A stretch of DNA of 64,000 nucleotides from a bacterium (GCA_017559905.1 JAFYQF010000012.1:331101-395100), one strand, 5' to 3'. Counted from the first letter of the stretch, positions 45,015 to 53,283 are shown. Notes: a model not told the origin generated them from the sequence alone. A program made the numbers and translations.

Positions 45015-46340
45015 TTACGATTCAAAAGGTTTAAATAAATCGTCAAAGTTTATGCAGTTTTGTTTTGCGTCTAAATCCAACTCTTTAACGTAATTTTTAG
45101 CTTTTTTAAAGCTTGGTGGTATATAGTCCATACCTATACTTCCAATAGGTTCACTGTTGTAAATTCGTACTTTTTTAATGTCTGGATACTCATTAGCAAA
45201 TTTTGGATATCTTTCACGAGCAGCAGACGCTGTTTCGTCGTAAACTTTAACATATCCTTCTGTGGATGTTGGGTTTCCATTAGAACAGACTCTTCGTTGT
45301 AATGCTGCGTCGTTGTTACTATAGTATTGAATGGTTTGCGGTTTATCTTCAACTAAAGTTTTTATTTGAGTGTATTTTCCTTTTTTCGAAACAATATATG
45401 GAGTTTCATTTTTAATTTGTTTCATAAATATCAAATCAGCTTTGCCACCATAAATCCATTCTTTATGCAAAATTCCTACATCTTCTGTTATGGCGAGAGC
45501 TTTGCCTGTTGTAGGGTCACTAAATATTCTTTTTATTCCGCCGTTAGGGAGAGGAATTTCTTGTACGGTCAAATCATCAATGTTTTGGTTTAATACTTTA
45601 GAGATGTTGATTCTAGGTTGTTTTGCAAGTCGTTCTGCCATAGCTTTTTCAAGAACTTCTTTTTCCGCTAGAGCTTTTGCTTCAGCGGCTTTTTTAGCGT
45701 CAATTATTTCTTGTTCTTTTTTTGCTATAGTTTGAGTGTATTTTGTGTTTGCACCTGTTTTAAAATAGTGATAATTATCTGTTTTGTCTAGTGCGTGTTT
45801 TATTGTTTGATTGGTTTTTGGTGCTTCAAGCATATTTTTGATAGAGCTTGTCAATTGGACTTCAGTGAATGCTTTGTCTTGAACTGCGTGGCGAGTATAA
45901 TCGTTAAGTCCGTTTCCTGAATCGTGTGTCCAATCAAGGACTTTGTGTTCTAATGTTCCATCAGGAGAGTATTCTTTTTCTAGTTTAAAAGTATCTTTAA
46001 ATGCTCCACGATGGGTGGTTTCTTGAGATATGGTGATTTTGTTTCCACCAAAGACGCTAGAGCCAGTTTCTCTTTGAATGTTTTTGGTTCTGGTAATAGG
46101 AATATAGCCATTATCAGTAATAACGTTAAGCTTGCGAGTTCCGTCAGGTAACGTTTCAATACGCATTAAAGCTTTTTCGCCATTGAAATTAATTTTCCTA
46201 TCCATAATTAAATTGTTAGAGATTGCATCTCTGTATGAATTCGTTAAACATTTTGGTTTTATTTTTTGCGCAGTAGCTTTAGCAAGTGATGGGCTTTTTG
46301 CGCGCTTTAAAAGTTTAACAAAACTTACAATTATTTTCAT
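45015..46340 (-). CDS. Lineage-specific hypothetical protein with INFNG motif
   Basis: This 441-residue protein begins with a basic N-terminus (MKIIVSFVKLLKRAKSPSLA) and contains INFNG near residue 50, a short motif like the FKG in the large protein at 32552-35344. Residues 55-195 are beta-rich (LNVITDNGYIPIT); a Lys/Glu/Ala coiled coil spans about 205-245; the rest has repeated beta strands (GGIKRIFSDPTTGKALAITE). No signal peptide is obvious. SD AGGGGAAA is good. No family recognised; it may be an exported or surface protein of this lineage. Confidence 0.6.
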   Translation of the reverse strand: MKIIVSFVKLLKRAKSPSLAKATAQKIKPKCLTNSYRDAISNNLIMDRKINFNGEKALMRIETLPDGTRKLNVITDNGYIPITRTKNIQRETGSSVFGGNKITISQETTHRGAFKDTFKLEKEYSPDGTLEHKVLDWTHDSGNGLNDYTRHAVQDKAFTEVQLTSSIKNMLEAPKTNQTIKHALDKTDNYHYFKTGANTKYTQTIAKKEQEIIDAKKAAEAKALAEKEVLEKAMAERLAKQPRINISKVLNQNIDDLTVQEIPLPNGGIKRIFSDPTTGKALAITEDVGILHKEWIYGGKADLIFMKQIKNETPYIVSKKGKYTQIKTLVEDKPQTIQYYSNNDAALQRRVCSNGNPTSTEGYVKVYDETASAARERYPKFANEYPDIKKVRIYNSEPIGSIGMDYIPPSFKKAKNYVKELDLDAKQNCINFDDLFKPFES

Positions 46341-46507
46341 AGAATTTCCCCTAATAATTCCTATGTATATATAAAGTAAAAATGCGTAAAAAATTTGCCT
46401 TTTTAATAAGTTTTGTTAATAGATGGAATTGGGCATTAGTAAGCGTAATGGATTTAGGTAAAACTCTAAAAACACACTGATTGCATCCTTGTATTAAATA
46501 AAAAAAA

Positions 46508-46516
46508 TGTTATAAT
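46508..46516 (+). promoter_or_regulatory. Extended -10 promoter of autotransporter
   Basis: TGTTATAAT (extended -10) ends seven bases before the ATG at 46524, with no Shine-Dalgarno. A leaderless transcript is likely. Confidence 0.5.
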
Positions 46517-46523
46517 AATATAA

Positions 46524-49400
46524 ATGTCTAAATTAATCAAAAAATATAACAAACCAAACCTAAAATCATTAGCAGGCATCACTCTTGCTAGTGCGTTTTT
46601 GCTTGGGTTACCAGCATCTGCAGATACTCTAACTGAACCTTTATCATTTGGGGTTGGAAACGACGCAAAATATTACAAATGGACAGCTCATTCAATTTCT
46701 AATGGCAATATTTTGACAGAAACTATTGCTAAAGAAGCGCAAGTTATAATCAATTATAATGAAGCAGACAAATCAGCAAGATTAGTAAATCCAACAACCT
46801 CAGTTGATGGTACATTTGTAGATTTATCACTAACAGATTACTCATTTGGTCCAGCTATTTATAATAGCAAAAATAATACAATCGATTCAATCCAAGGAAC
46901 GTTTGTAGGAAACAATAATATTCAAATAAATGGTACTAGTTATAGTGGTGCTATTTATAATCATCAAACAAATATAGGAACAATTAATGCGAATTTTATT
47001 AATAACTACACTATAGGTGATGATGCTATCGGTGGCGCTATTTATAATTTGTATAATAATATAAATCAAATTAATGGAAACTTTATAGGCAACTACGCAT
47101 TTTCAAACGATGAAGAATTTGGTGAGTACTACGCATTAGGTGGTGCAATTCGTAATTATCAAGGAACAATTTCTGAACTTGATGCATATTTTGAAGGGAA
47201 TTATGTTTATGCTTTACTTAACCCAACTTACGGTGGTGCGATTAACAATGAATTTGGAACAATAGAAAATTTACGTGGCACATTTATAAATAACTATGTA
47301 TACTCCGAAGATGCATACTGGGAAGGTGCATTAGGTGGTGCAATCGCAAACACTGCATTTAGAAGTAATATAAAAAATATAAGTGCATATTTTAAAGGTA
47401 ATTATGCAGAATCAAAACAAATTTTTGCTAGTGGTGGTGCGATTTTAAATGACTGTACAATTGAAAAAATCGACAAATCTACGTTTATAGAAAATTACGC
47501 AAAATCTAAAAATGATACCGCTTTTGGTGGTGCAATCAGCAACAGAAAAGGCGGAACAATCAACGAAATAATAAATTCTTCTTTCATTGGAAATTATGCG
47601 ATTTCTGAAACTAAGACAGCAACAGGTGGTGCTATTTACACAGCTGAAAACTTAACTTTAACTGCCGATAATTATAATGTTGAAATTCAAGATAACTACA
47701 CATCTTCTAACGGCGTTATAGATGATAACGCAATATATTTAGACAAAAACGCAAAATTAACAATTAACCTAAAAAATAGTGGTACATTATTATTAAAAGA
47801 TAATATTAATGGTTCTGCATTATCTCAAACAAACTTTATTGGTGATGGTACCGGAAGTTTATATTTACATAGTGATATAAAAACAAATACAACAACAAAT
47901 AACATCACAATCAACACAATTGATGATACTATTGCATCATACAATTTCAAATCTCTAACGTTGGCAGGTGATACAAATATGGTTGTTGATGTTGATCTTA
48001 AAAACGCACAAATGGACAGATTGACAGCCGATAGTTATGGCGATCATGGAGATTTTAAATTCAACGTAATTGGTATGAACATGTTATCTGATGCAGAAAC
48101 AGACGTGACTGAAATTGAATTTGCTCAATTGGGACTAAAAGATAGTGTAGTTTATGGGGGAGGTGAATTACCTCATAGTAATTATCAAACAGTTTACACA
48201 CCTATCTATAAATACAATGTAATGTATGATAATCGAGATGAAGCTGGTTATTTCTTATTTACAAGAGGTGATTTAGGAAATGCTTCAAGTACAGGAGGGT
48301 TTAACCCAGCAGTGTTAGGTTCGAGTACAGGTGCAACTGTAGGTGCAATGGGTACTGTTAACCAAACAATGAATTATGCATTCCAACATTCAAATGATTT
48401 TATGAATATCCCAAGTAGCGAACGTTTGGCAATTAGAGATAGAAATAAATATGCACTATATGAACAAGTTGGGCCATATTCACCAATATTTTCAAGAAAC
48501 GATTATGGTAGTGTTTGGGTAAAACCTTATGCAGCATTTGAAAGTGTAAATCTTAAAAATGGGCCAAAAGTATCAAACGTATCGTATGGTACATTGATTG
48601 GTTTTGATACTGATTTGGAAAGAATCAAAGGGGGTTGGAATAGAACATTTACAGGTTACATTGGATATAATGGAGCAAGTCAGAGTTATGGAGGTGCAGA
48701 TACTTACCAAAATGGTGGTTTATTAGGTGGAACCGTAACTTTATACAAAGGTAATTTTTTCAACGCTACAACGTTATCTACTGGTGCTAGCGTTGCAAGC
48801 AATTCAAATATGTATGGTAACGATAACTACTCATTACTATTAAGTGGTATTGGTAACAAAACAGGTTATAACTTTGAATTCAAAGAGGGTAAATTAATTC
48901 TTCAACCATCAATGTTGATGAGTTATACATTTGTTAATACATTTGATTATACAAATGCAGCAGGTGTAAGAATAGATAATAGTCCAGTCCACGCAATACA
49001 ATTATCTCCAGGTGTTAAATTCATTAGCAACACAAAAAACGGTTGGCAGCCATATTTGAGTGTAGGTATGGTATGGAATTTGATGGGTAAATCAGATGTG
49101 ACAGCAAATGGTGTGAAATTACCTGAAATGTCTATCAAACCTTATGTTCAATATGGGGTAGGGGTTCAAAAACGATTCAAAGATAATTTTATTGGTTATT
49201 GTCAAACGATGGTTTACAATGGAGGACGTAATGGTATCAGTTTAACTGCAGGTTTCAGATGGGCATTACCTCATGCAAATTATAAAGAACAAAATGTTAA
49301 AAAAGAAAAACAAAATATTACAATGAATTCAGATAGAAAAATTTTAAAACAAATGGATTCTCAACGGCGTTATGTTTATAGTTCTTTAAATAAAATATAA
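46524..49400 (+). CDS. Pmp-like type V autotransporter with GGAI/FxxN motifs
   Basis: This 958-residue protein has an N-terminal signal (LKSLAGITLASAFLLGLPAS), a passenger (about 50-600) and a C-terminal autotransporter beta-barrel (about 660-930, ending GISLTAGFRWALP and then a 35-residue Lys-rich tail). The passenger alternates FxxN-type (FIGNY, FEGNY, FINNY, FKGNY, FIENY) and GGAI (GGAIYN, GGAIRN, GGAINNE, GGAIANT, GGAILND, GGAISNR) motifs, the signature of chlamydial polymorphic membrane proteins and related adhesins, forming a beta-helix. An adhesin role is inferred. The barrel tail is not the usual terminal aromatic end. Confidence 0.85.
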   Translation: MSKLIKKYNKPNLKSLAGITLASAFLLGLPASADTLTEPLSFGVGNDAKYYKWTAHSISNGNILTETIAKEAQVIINYNEADKSARLVNPTTSVDGTFVDLSLTDYSFGPAIYNSKNNTIDSIQGTFVGNNNIQINGTSYSGAIYNHQTNIGTINANFINNYTIGDDAIGGAIYNLYNNINQINGNFIGNYAFSNDEEFGEYYALGGAIRNYQGTISELDAYFEGNYVYALLNPTYGGAINNEFGTIENLRGTFINNYVYSEDAYWEGALGGAIANTAFRSNIKNISAYFKGNYAESKQIFASGGAILNDCTIEKIDKSTFIENYAKSKNDTAFGGAISNRKGGTINEIINSSFIGNYAISETKTATGGAIYTAENLTLTADNYNVEIQDNYTSSNGVIDDNAIYLDKNAKLTINLKNSGTLLLKDNINGSALSQTNFIGDGTGSLYLHSDIKTNTTTNNITINTIDDTIASYNFKSLTLAGDTNMVVDVDLKNAQMDRLTADSYGDHGDFKFNVIGMNMLSDAETDVTEIEFAQLGLKDSVVYGGGELPHSNYQTVYTPIYKYNVMYDNRDEAGYFLFTRGDLGNASSTGGFNPAVLGSSTGATVGAMGTVNQTMNYAFQHSNDFMNIPSSERLAIRDRNKYALYEQVGPYSPIFSRNDYGSVWVKPYAAFESVNLKNGPKVSNVSYGTLIGFDTDLERIKGGWNRTFTGYIGYNGASQSYGGADTYQNGGLLGGTVTLYKGNFFNATTLSTGASVASNSNMYGNDNYSLLLSGIGNKTGYNFEFKEGKLILQPSMLMSYTFVNTFDYTNAAGVRIDNSPVHAIQLSPGVKFISNTKNGWQPYLSVGMVWNLMGKSDVTANGVKLPEMSIKPYVQYGVGVQKRFKDNFIGYCQTMVYNGGRNGISLTAGFRWALPHANYKEQNVKKEKQNITMNSDRKILKQMDSQRRYVYSSLNKI

Positions 49401-49555
49401 AATAAAAAATGTTAGATAAAATCTAATCTAGAAATTTCATTAACAGAATTAATTACCCCTTAAGTCTGTATGTTAGGGTAAATGCACCCTTATAATTATG
49501 TAATTTAAATACTTGCTTTGAGAAGAAAGAACAGTGGGTTTGATAATTACAAAAA

Positions 49556-49608
49556 GTAGGGTAGACTTCAGTCTACCTTTATTAATGGTGGACTAAAGTC
49601 CATCCTAC
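49556..49608. repeat. REP-like double palindrome
   Basis: Two adjacent hairpins with arms of 8 and 5-6 bp, and the whole element is an imperfect inverted repeat (18 of 22 arm positions match; most differences are transitions). The GTAGGGTAGACTTCAGTC form resembles REP/MITE palindromes dispersed in many bacterial genomes. Only one copy is in this window. Confidence 0.55.
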
Positions 49609-49688
49609 ATTTATTTTACATCCTGTCGAAACGGACAAAAAATACATTTAAGTTCTATATATTTGCAGAGAGATAATTAATAATAACT

Positions 49689-49718
49689 AAAAAAGACCCA
49701 CTTACGCAGGTCTTTTTT
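49689..49718. terminator. Intrinsic terminator
   Basis: AAAAAAGACC and GGTCTTTTTT with a 10-base loop in the gap after the autotransporter gene. Confidence 0.65.
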
Positions 49719-49908
49719 AATATTCTGTGTAAAGACGACGTTATTCGAACTTTTGCTAATATTCTTATTGAAGACTTGTATGTTCCGACAAAAGAAAGTT
49801 TATACAATGTTGAAATCCTCAAAGTTTTTATGGAAAAGATTAACTTATATTAAATTATCAATAAATTTGTATTATAATCATTTTATAATTATGTAGAATA
49901 GGTGTGAT

Positions 49909-50292
49909 ATGAAAAAAACATTATTGATTATTTTAACACTATTTTTATTTCAATCTTCAACATATGCGATTGGTGTTAAAAGTACCATGAATAAAATTAT
50001 GGATAGTTGGAATGGAGAACATATAGACGTTGTTATAGATAAATGGGGGTATCCTTCGAGTGAAAAAAATATTGCAGGGCATAATTTATACATATGGGAT
50101 AATGGTACAGCCCTAACAGAAAACAAATGGGGAACCGTTCTGTTGGAACAACAATCATGTACAAGAATATTTGAAGTTGATAATAATAACACCATTATTA
50201 AATGGCAATGGAAGGGGGTTGATTGTCCCGCTACATATTGTACAAGTAAAAAATGGGTAAATCCGAATAACAATCCTTGGCGTAAAAAATAA
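49909..50292 (+). CDS. Small secreted hypothetical protein (BamE/OmlA-like look)
   Basis: This 127-residue protein has a signal peptide (MKKTLLIILTLFLFQSSTYA) and no lipobox. The mature part has a pattern, IDVVIDKWGYPSSEKNI then LYIWDNGT, with paired Cys (CTRIFEV, VDCPATYC), reminiscent of SmpA/OmlA-like folds in which a helix precedes GxP and a beta-sheet. That resemblance is weak. SD AGGTG is present. It stands alone on the plus strand. Confidence 0.6.
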   Translation: MKKTLLIILTLFLFQSSTYAIGVKSTMNKIMDSWNGEHIDVVIDKWGYPSSEKNIAGHNLYIWDNGTALTENKWGTVLLEQQSCTRIFEVDNNNTIIKWQWKGVDCPATYCTSKKWVNPNNNPWRKK

Positions 50293-50361
50293 ACTTTAAG
50301 AATTAACAAATAAAAAATATTAAAATCTTGAAATATTTGATTTCATAATTAAGTAATAATT

Positions 50362-50583
50362 ATGGCAAAGAAAAAAGACATAAAGGTTATTGTTAGTTTT
50401 GATAATAAAAAATATTCTCCTGAAGAAGCAATGTTTGATAAGATAGAATTATTATTTTTATTAAGAAAAATGCAAATAGAACAAGATTATAAAAATAAAA
50501 AGATTTCAGAAGAAGAATTTAAATTTTTAAATTATCAACTTGAAATCATAAAAAATAAATTAGAAAAAAATAAAAATATTTAA
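50362..50583 (+). CDS. Small charged hypothetical protein
   Basis: This 73-residue, Lys/Glu-rich protein is helical (KIELLFLLRKMQIEQDYKNK then ISEEEFKFLNYQLEIIKNKL). It lacks a clear SD. The stretch just before the ATG is AT-rich (TAATAATT) and may carry a -10. It has no recognisable family and sits next to the putative left edge of the mobile island. A terminator (50654-50680) follows. Confidence 0.5.
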   Translation: MAKKKDIKVIVSFDNKKYSPEEAMFDKIELLFLLRKMQIEQDYKNKKISEEEFKFLNYQLEIIKNKLEKNKNI

Positions 50584-50587
50584 AAAT

Positions 50588-50605
50588 TCGAATCCTTTTG
50601 CCCCT
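50588..50605 (+). repeat. tRNA-3'-end-like 18-mer (possible attachment site)
   Basis: TTCGAATCCTTTTGCCCC matches 17 of 18 bases of the 3' end of the tRNA-Gln at the right edge of the window (TTCGAATCCTTTCGCCCC on the minus strand). The two copies are in inverted orientation, so they are not simple attL/attR. It is likely a tRNA-derived integration remnant. Confidence 0.45.
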
Positions 50606-50653
50606 TTTGCAATATTTCTAATTTTTAAAAACTTAAAACTCAGTAATAGCAAC

Positions 50654-50680
50654 AAAAAAGCTCTCTTTCGAGAGCTTTTT
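50654..50680 (+). terminator. Intrinsic terminator
   Basis: AAAAAAGCTCTC and GAGAGCTTTTT around TTTC, about 70 bases after gene 50362-50583. Confidence 0.8.
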
Positions 50681-50859
50681 GAAAACCTGCCCTTAACGGA
50701 TGAAATTCTAAATCTTCCAGTAGAAGATTTTGAATTTTATTTACCATTTCTCGCACGTATTAAAGAGCTATGCCAGTCAGTATCATAGCTTTATAACATT
50801 GTAAATTTTTCCACCTTTTTTGTTGTTGCTAAACCCTAAAAAAGGTAGCTCACGGTTGT

Positions 50860-50907
50860 GACCTGAAAGGTCGCCCGCTTGCGGAAGGGGTGGCTTTAAT
50901 GCCACCC
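50860..50907 (+). other. Cluster of three GC-rich hairpins
   Basis: GACC-TGAAA-GGTC (50860-50872), CCG-CTTG-CGG (50875-50884) and GGGTGGC-TTTAAT-GCCACCC (50888-50907). The GC content is far above its surroundings. It lies about 40 bases before the start at 50944. Confidence 0.5.
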
Positions 50908-50943
50908 AAAAGTACTAGATGTAGATTAAGGAGAGATGTACCA

Positions 50944-51651
50944 ATGAATAATTTTGATAAATTAAAAATAAATTTACCTAAGAACTCGTATACAAAATTT
51001 TGTATAGCTAAAAATTTCTCAACATTGGGTGTAGATTGGAAGGAAAAAACATCTGGAGATGTTGTTTTGACTTTATCAGGGAAGGTTATGTCAAATTCAT
51101 TTTCACTGGGAAGTATTACCGTTCAAAATTATACTCAACTTTTAAAAAATTTGTATGAGAATGCTTATTTAGATATCAAAGAAGATGATTTTTTGAATAA
51201 CTCGACTGTTTATATAGTTGATGTAAAAAAGGATATTCAGGTAGAAAAGGATACAAGTGACTATATATCAAAATTGCGAGAAGTGTTTTATGCTTCTACT
51301 CGCAAAATAGAAGTTCCGATTTTTATTAACAAATTAGGATTCGCAGAGAGTTTACTTTTAAAACCCGTGGCTAAAACTTTAAAAGATAGTTTCAGTATTT
51401 ATTCAAAATATGCTGAATTGCAAGCGACAAAAAATAAATATCCTAATTATTATCAGCAGTTTGATGTAAGTTTTTTAAATGATTGTAAACAAATAATTAG
51501 ATTTGAACGCAGATTGCAGTCTTTTAAAGCTATTCGTGATGCTTTTCATATAAAAAGAAATGGTGCAGTATGCGTTAAGGATATTTTATTTTCAGAAGTA
51601 GATGTTGTTAAAGAGAAGTTAATGCAATTAATAGGAGATAATAATTTATGA
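50944..51651 (+). CDS. Replication-initiator-like protein
   Basis: This 235-residue protein starts at the ATG at 50944 (AGGAG eight bases upstream); an in-frame ATG at 50890 would begin inside the hairpin region. The middle part (LKDSFSIYSKYAELQATK) and end (CKQIIRFERRLQSFKAIRDA) resemble the pattern of gene II/X-type phage replication initiators, where an IYxKxxEL block precedes an RxExRL block. That resemblance is from memory and weak. It leads a three-gene run. No clear catalytic Tyr motif is visible. Confidence 0.45.
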   Translation: MNNFDKLKINLPKNSYTKFCIAKNFSTLGVDWKEKTSGDVVLTLSGKVMSNSFSLGSITVQNYTQLLKNLYENAYLDIKEDDFLNNSTVYIVDVKKDIQVEKDTSDYISKLREVFYASTRKIEVPIFINKLGFAESLLLKPVAKTLKDSFSIYSKYAELQATKNKYPNYYQQFDVSFLNDCKQIIRFERRLQSFKAIRDAFHIKRNGAVCVKDILFSEVDVVKEKLMQLIGDNNL

Positions 51652-51869
51652 AATTAAGTAAATTAATAAAGCTAGAAGGTATGTTAGCTATTGCAAACAA
51701 GTGTGATAATAACCTGTCGAGTATTAGACAATTTTTTATTAGGGAATGCAATTTACCTAAGGGTTATGATTTATCTAGAACTCTTAAACGCTTTGAAGAA
51801 TTATTGCAAGAAAAAGTTGTATTTACTAGTAAGTCAGAATTGCTATGTGAGATTTTAAGAAAAATATAG
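51648..51869 (+). CDS. Small hypothetical protein in replication-like operon
   Basis: This 73-residue basic helical protein (MKLSKLIKLEGMLAIANKCD, ending SKSELLCEILRKI) overlaps the previous gene's stop by four bases (ATGA), so translation is coupled. It has no signal peptide. I recognise no domain. The gap to the next gene is 11 bases with AGGAG, so it is one operon. Confidence 0.6.
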   Translation: MKLSKLIKLEGMLAIANKCDNNLSSIRQFFIRECNLPKGYDLSRTLKRFEELLQEKVVFTSKSELLCEILRKI

Positions 51870-51880
51870 GAGAATTAATT

Positions 51881-52549
51881 ATGAGTGAATTATTAAAAAA
51901 ATATGGTTTTGTTGTTGTTCATTATGCTTTAGTAAAGTTAATTGGTGTAGTTCCTGCTTTTTTGTATGGGAGGTTGTTTTCTGAATTTGCATTTGCAAAA
52001 AAAAATAATTACCTATCCAAGGAAGGATGTTTTGTGACATCTTTTGATAATTTGGTGGATGTCGGATTAAGTTTACACGAAATAAGTTATGCTTTAGATA
52101 CTTTACAAAACAAAGATTTTATATATTTTAAAAATTTGAAAGATGGACTTATTTTAATATCATTAAATGAAGATACTCTATTAGATTTTGTAGAAGCTGA
52201 GAAAAGTAAAAAATTAATTGATTGGTCCTGGAATAGAAATTTAAATTCTGTTCAAAAAAATATCTGGAAATTTTCTAAAGATAGAGCTTTCAAAATTTCT
52301 TTATATAGAGCGAAAAAATATATTCAAATTTATACAAACAATAATGAAATTCAAGAATTATTTCTTCGTTTTTTGTTGGCAGTATACGAGATGAAAAATT
52401 GGATATTGTCAAATAAAGAAATTCAAAAATTAATCAGTTGGCTTGATGAAAACACAACTAGTGATGATGAAAAAGTTGTTATCTTGAAACAGACAATTTG
52501 TGGAGGTTATACCAAATTTTTTCTACCATATGAATTAAAGGATAAGTAA
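51881..52549 (+). CDS. Hypothetical protein with winged-helix-like N-terminus
   Basis: This 222-residue protein starts after AGGAG. Residues 15-90 look like a winged helix as seen in phage/plasmid replication proteins (VPAFLYGRLFSEFAFAKKNN, then LSLHEISYALDTLQNKDFI and KDGLILISL). The C-terminal half is helical. It is the third gene of the replication-like run. The palindromic terminator at 52564-52595 follows. No family assigned. Confidence 0.5.
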   Translation: MSELLKKYGFVVVHYALVKLIGVVPAFLYGRLFSEFAFAKKNNYLSKEGCFVTSFDNLVDVGLSLHEISYALDTLQNKDFIYFKNLKDGLILISLNEDTLLDFVEAEKSKKLIDWSWNRNLNSVQKNIWKFSKDRAFKISLYRAKKYIQIYTNNNEIQELFLRFLLAVYEMKNWILSNKEIQKLISWLDENTTSDDEKVVILKQTICGGYTKFFLPYELKDK

Positions 52550-52563
52550 TTTCAAAATTTTTA

Positions 52564-52595
52564 TTAGGAGAGAGTACTCTCTCCTAATTTTTTTT
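52564..52595 (+). terminator. Perfect-palindrome terminator
   Basis: A 24-base perfect palindrome at 52564-52587 (arms TTAGGAGAGAGT and ACTCTCTCCTAA) is followed by eight T. It also includes the last codons of the convergent serine recombinase gene. Confidence 0.85.
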
Positions 52596-53187
52596 CATAA
52601 ATTTTCACTAACTTATAAAAAGTGGTTGGTTTTAAATTCAATTTGTTCATTGCGTCTCTTGCAGTAATTCTTTTCTGTTTCCAAATCGTATAAATTGTTT
52701 CCCAATTGGTAGGGAATTTTGCACTCGGTCTTCCAAATTTTTTACCTTTTCTCTTTGCACATGCAATCCCTTCTGCTTGGCGTTCTCTAATAAAAGTTCG
52801 TTCTTGCTCGGCTACGAATCCTAATAGTTGTAAAACAATATCCGATATGACTTGTCCAACTAATCCTTCAGTTTTTGTTGTGTCAAGCAAAGGTAAGTCT
52901 AGGACTTTTATGTGTACTTTCTTTGTTTGGGTAATTTCTTTCCATTCGTCACATATTTGTTTATAATTACGTCCCAATCTGTCAATGGATTTAATAACTA
53001 AGATATCACCATTACGAAGTTGAGTTTTAAGAGCTTGATAATTAGGACGCTCAAAATTTTTACCACTACTTTTATCTAGGAATATATCACGTTCTTCAAT
53101 TCCTAAGTTTAACATTGCATGAATTTGTCGGTCTTCATTTTGGTCACTTGAAGAAATTCGACAATAACCAAAGGTTTTTGTTGTCAT
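52564..53187 (-). CDS. Small serine recombinase (resolvase/invertase)
   Basis: This 207-residue protein has the serine recombinase catalytic domain (about 1-145): GYCRISSSDQNEDRQ with the nucleophile S12, then VIKSIDRLGRNYKQI and VAEQERTFIRERQAEGI. A C-terminal helix-turn-helix (about 160-200, TARDAMNKLNLKPTTFYKLVK) binds the site. This is the Pin/Tn3-resolvase size class. SD AAGGAG. The gap upstream (53,188-53,541) holds paired TTCGTAAA boxes. Confidence 0.93.
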   Translation of the reverse strand: MTTKTFGYCRISSSDQNEDRQIHAMLNLGIEERDIFLDKSSGKNFERPNYQALKTQLRNGDILVIKSIDRLGRNYKQICDEWKEITQTKKVHIKVLDLPLLDTTKTEGLVGQVISDIVLQLLGFVAEQERTFIRERQAEGIACAKRKGKKFGRPSAKFPTNWETIYTIWKQKRITARDAMNKLNLKPTTFYKLVKIYEKKLGESTLS

Positions 53188-53247
53188 TTTTACTCCTTAT
53201 ATTTTTATTATGTAGCGTTTCTTCGTAAATCTCCAGCATTTAAGTGA

Positions 53248-53283
53248 ATATTCGTAAAGTAAATTTACAATATTTACGAATAT
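53248..53283. promoter_or_regulatory. Palindrome with TTCGTAAA boxes, putative resolvase site
   Basis: ATATTCGTAAA (53248-53258) and TTTACGAATAT (53273-53283) are a perfect 11-bp inverted repeat with a 14-base spacer that itself contains GTAAATTTAC. A third TTCGTAAA lies at 53222. The layout suits binding sites of the adjacent recombinase or its repressor. Confidence 0.45.

Larger units (their letters stand above)
49401..49908. other. Intergenic stretch with REP-like palindrome and terminator
   Basis: This 508-base gap has three notable parts. At 49556-49608 are two nested palindromes (GTAGACTTCAGTCTAC and GGACTAAAGTCC) that also pair with each other, a REP-like element. At 49689-49718 is a terminator (AAAAAAGACC and GGTCTTTTTT). 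From about 49677 to 49853 an open frame without a start reads DDVIRTFANILIEDLYVP and ends at TAA, perhaps a gene remnant. Otherwise nothing coding is seen. Confidence 0.5.
50584..50943. other. Intergenic region with structured GC-rich segment
   Basis: About 360 bases. It contains the tRNA-like 18-mer at 50588, a terminator at 50654-50680, an open frame without a start (ending at TAG 50786-50788, LTDEILNLPVEDFEFYLPFL) and a GC-rich run of three small hairpins (50860-50907) just before the replication-like gene. It may be a replication origin region, but this is inference. Confidence 0.45.

Noticed and set aside
49413..49427. Small hairpin after the autotransporter gene as its terminator
   Set aside because: The stem is only about six bp and no T-run follows.
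50588..50605. A complete tRNA gene at the left of the island
   Set aside because: Only the T-loop and acceptor 3' part match; no anticodon arm or 5' acceptor is present upstream.
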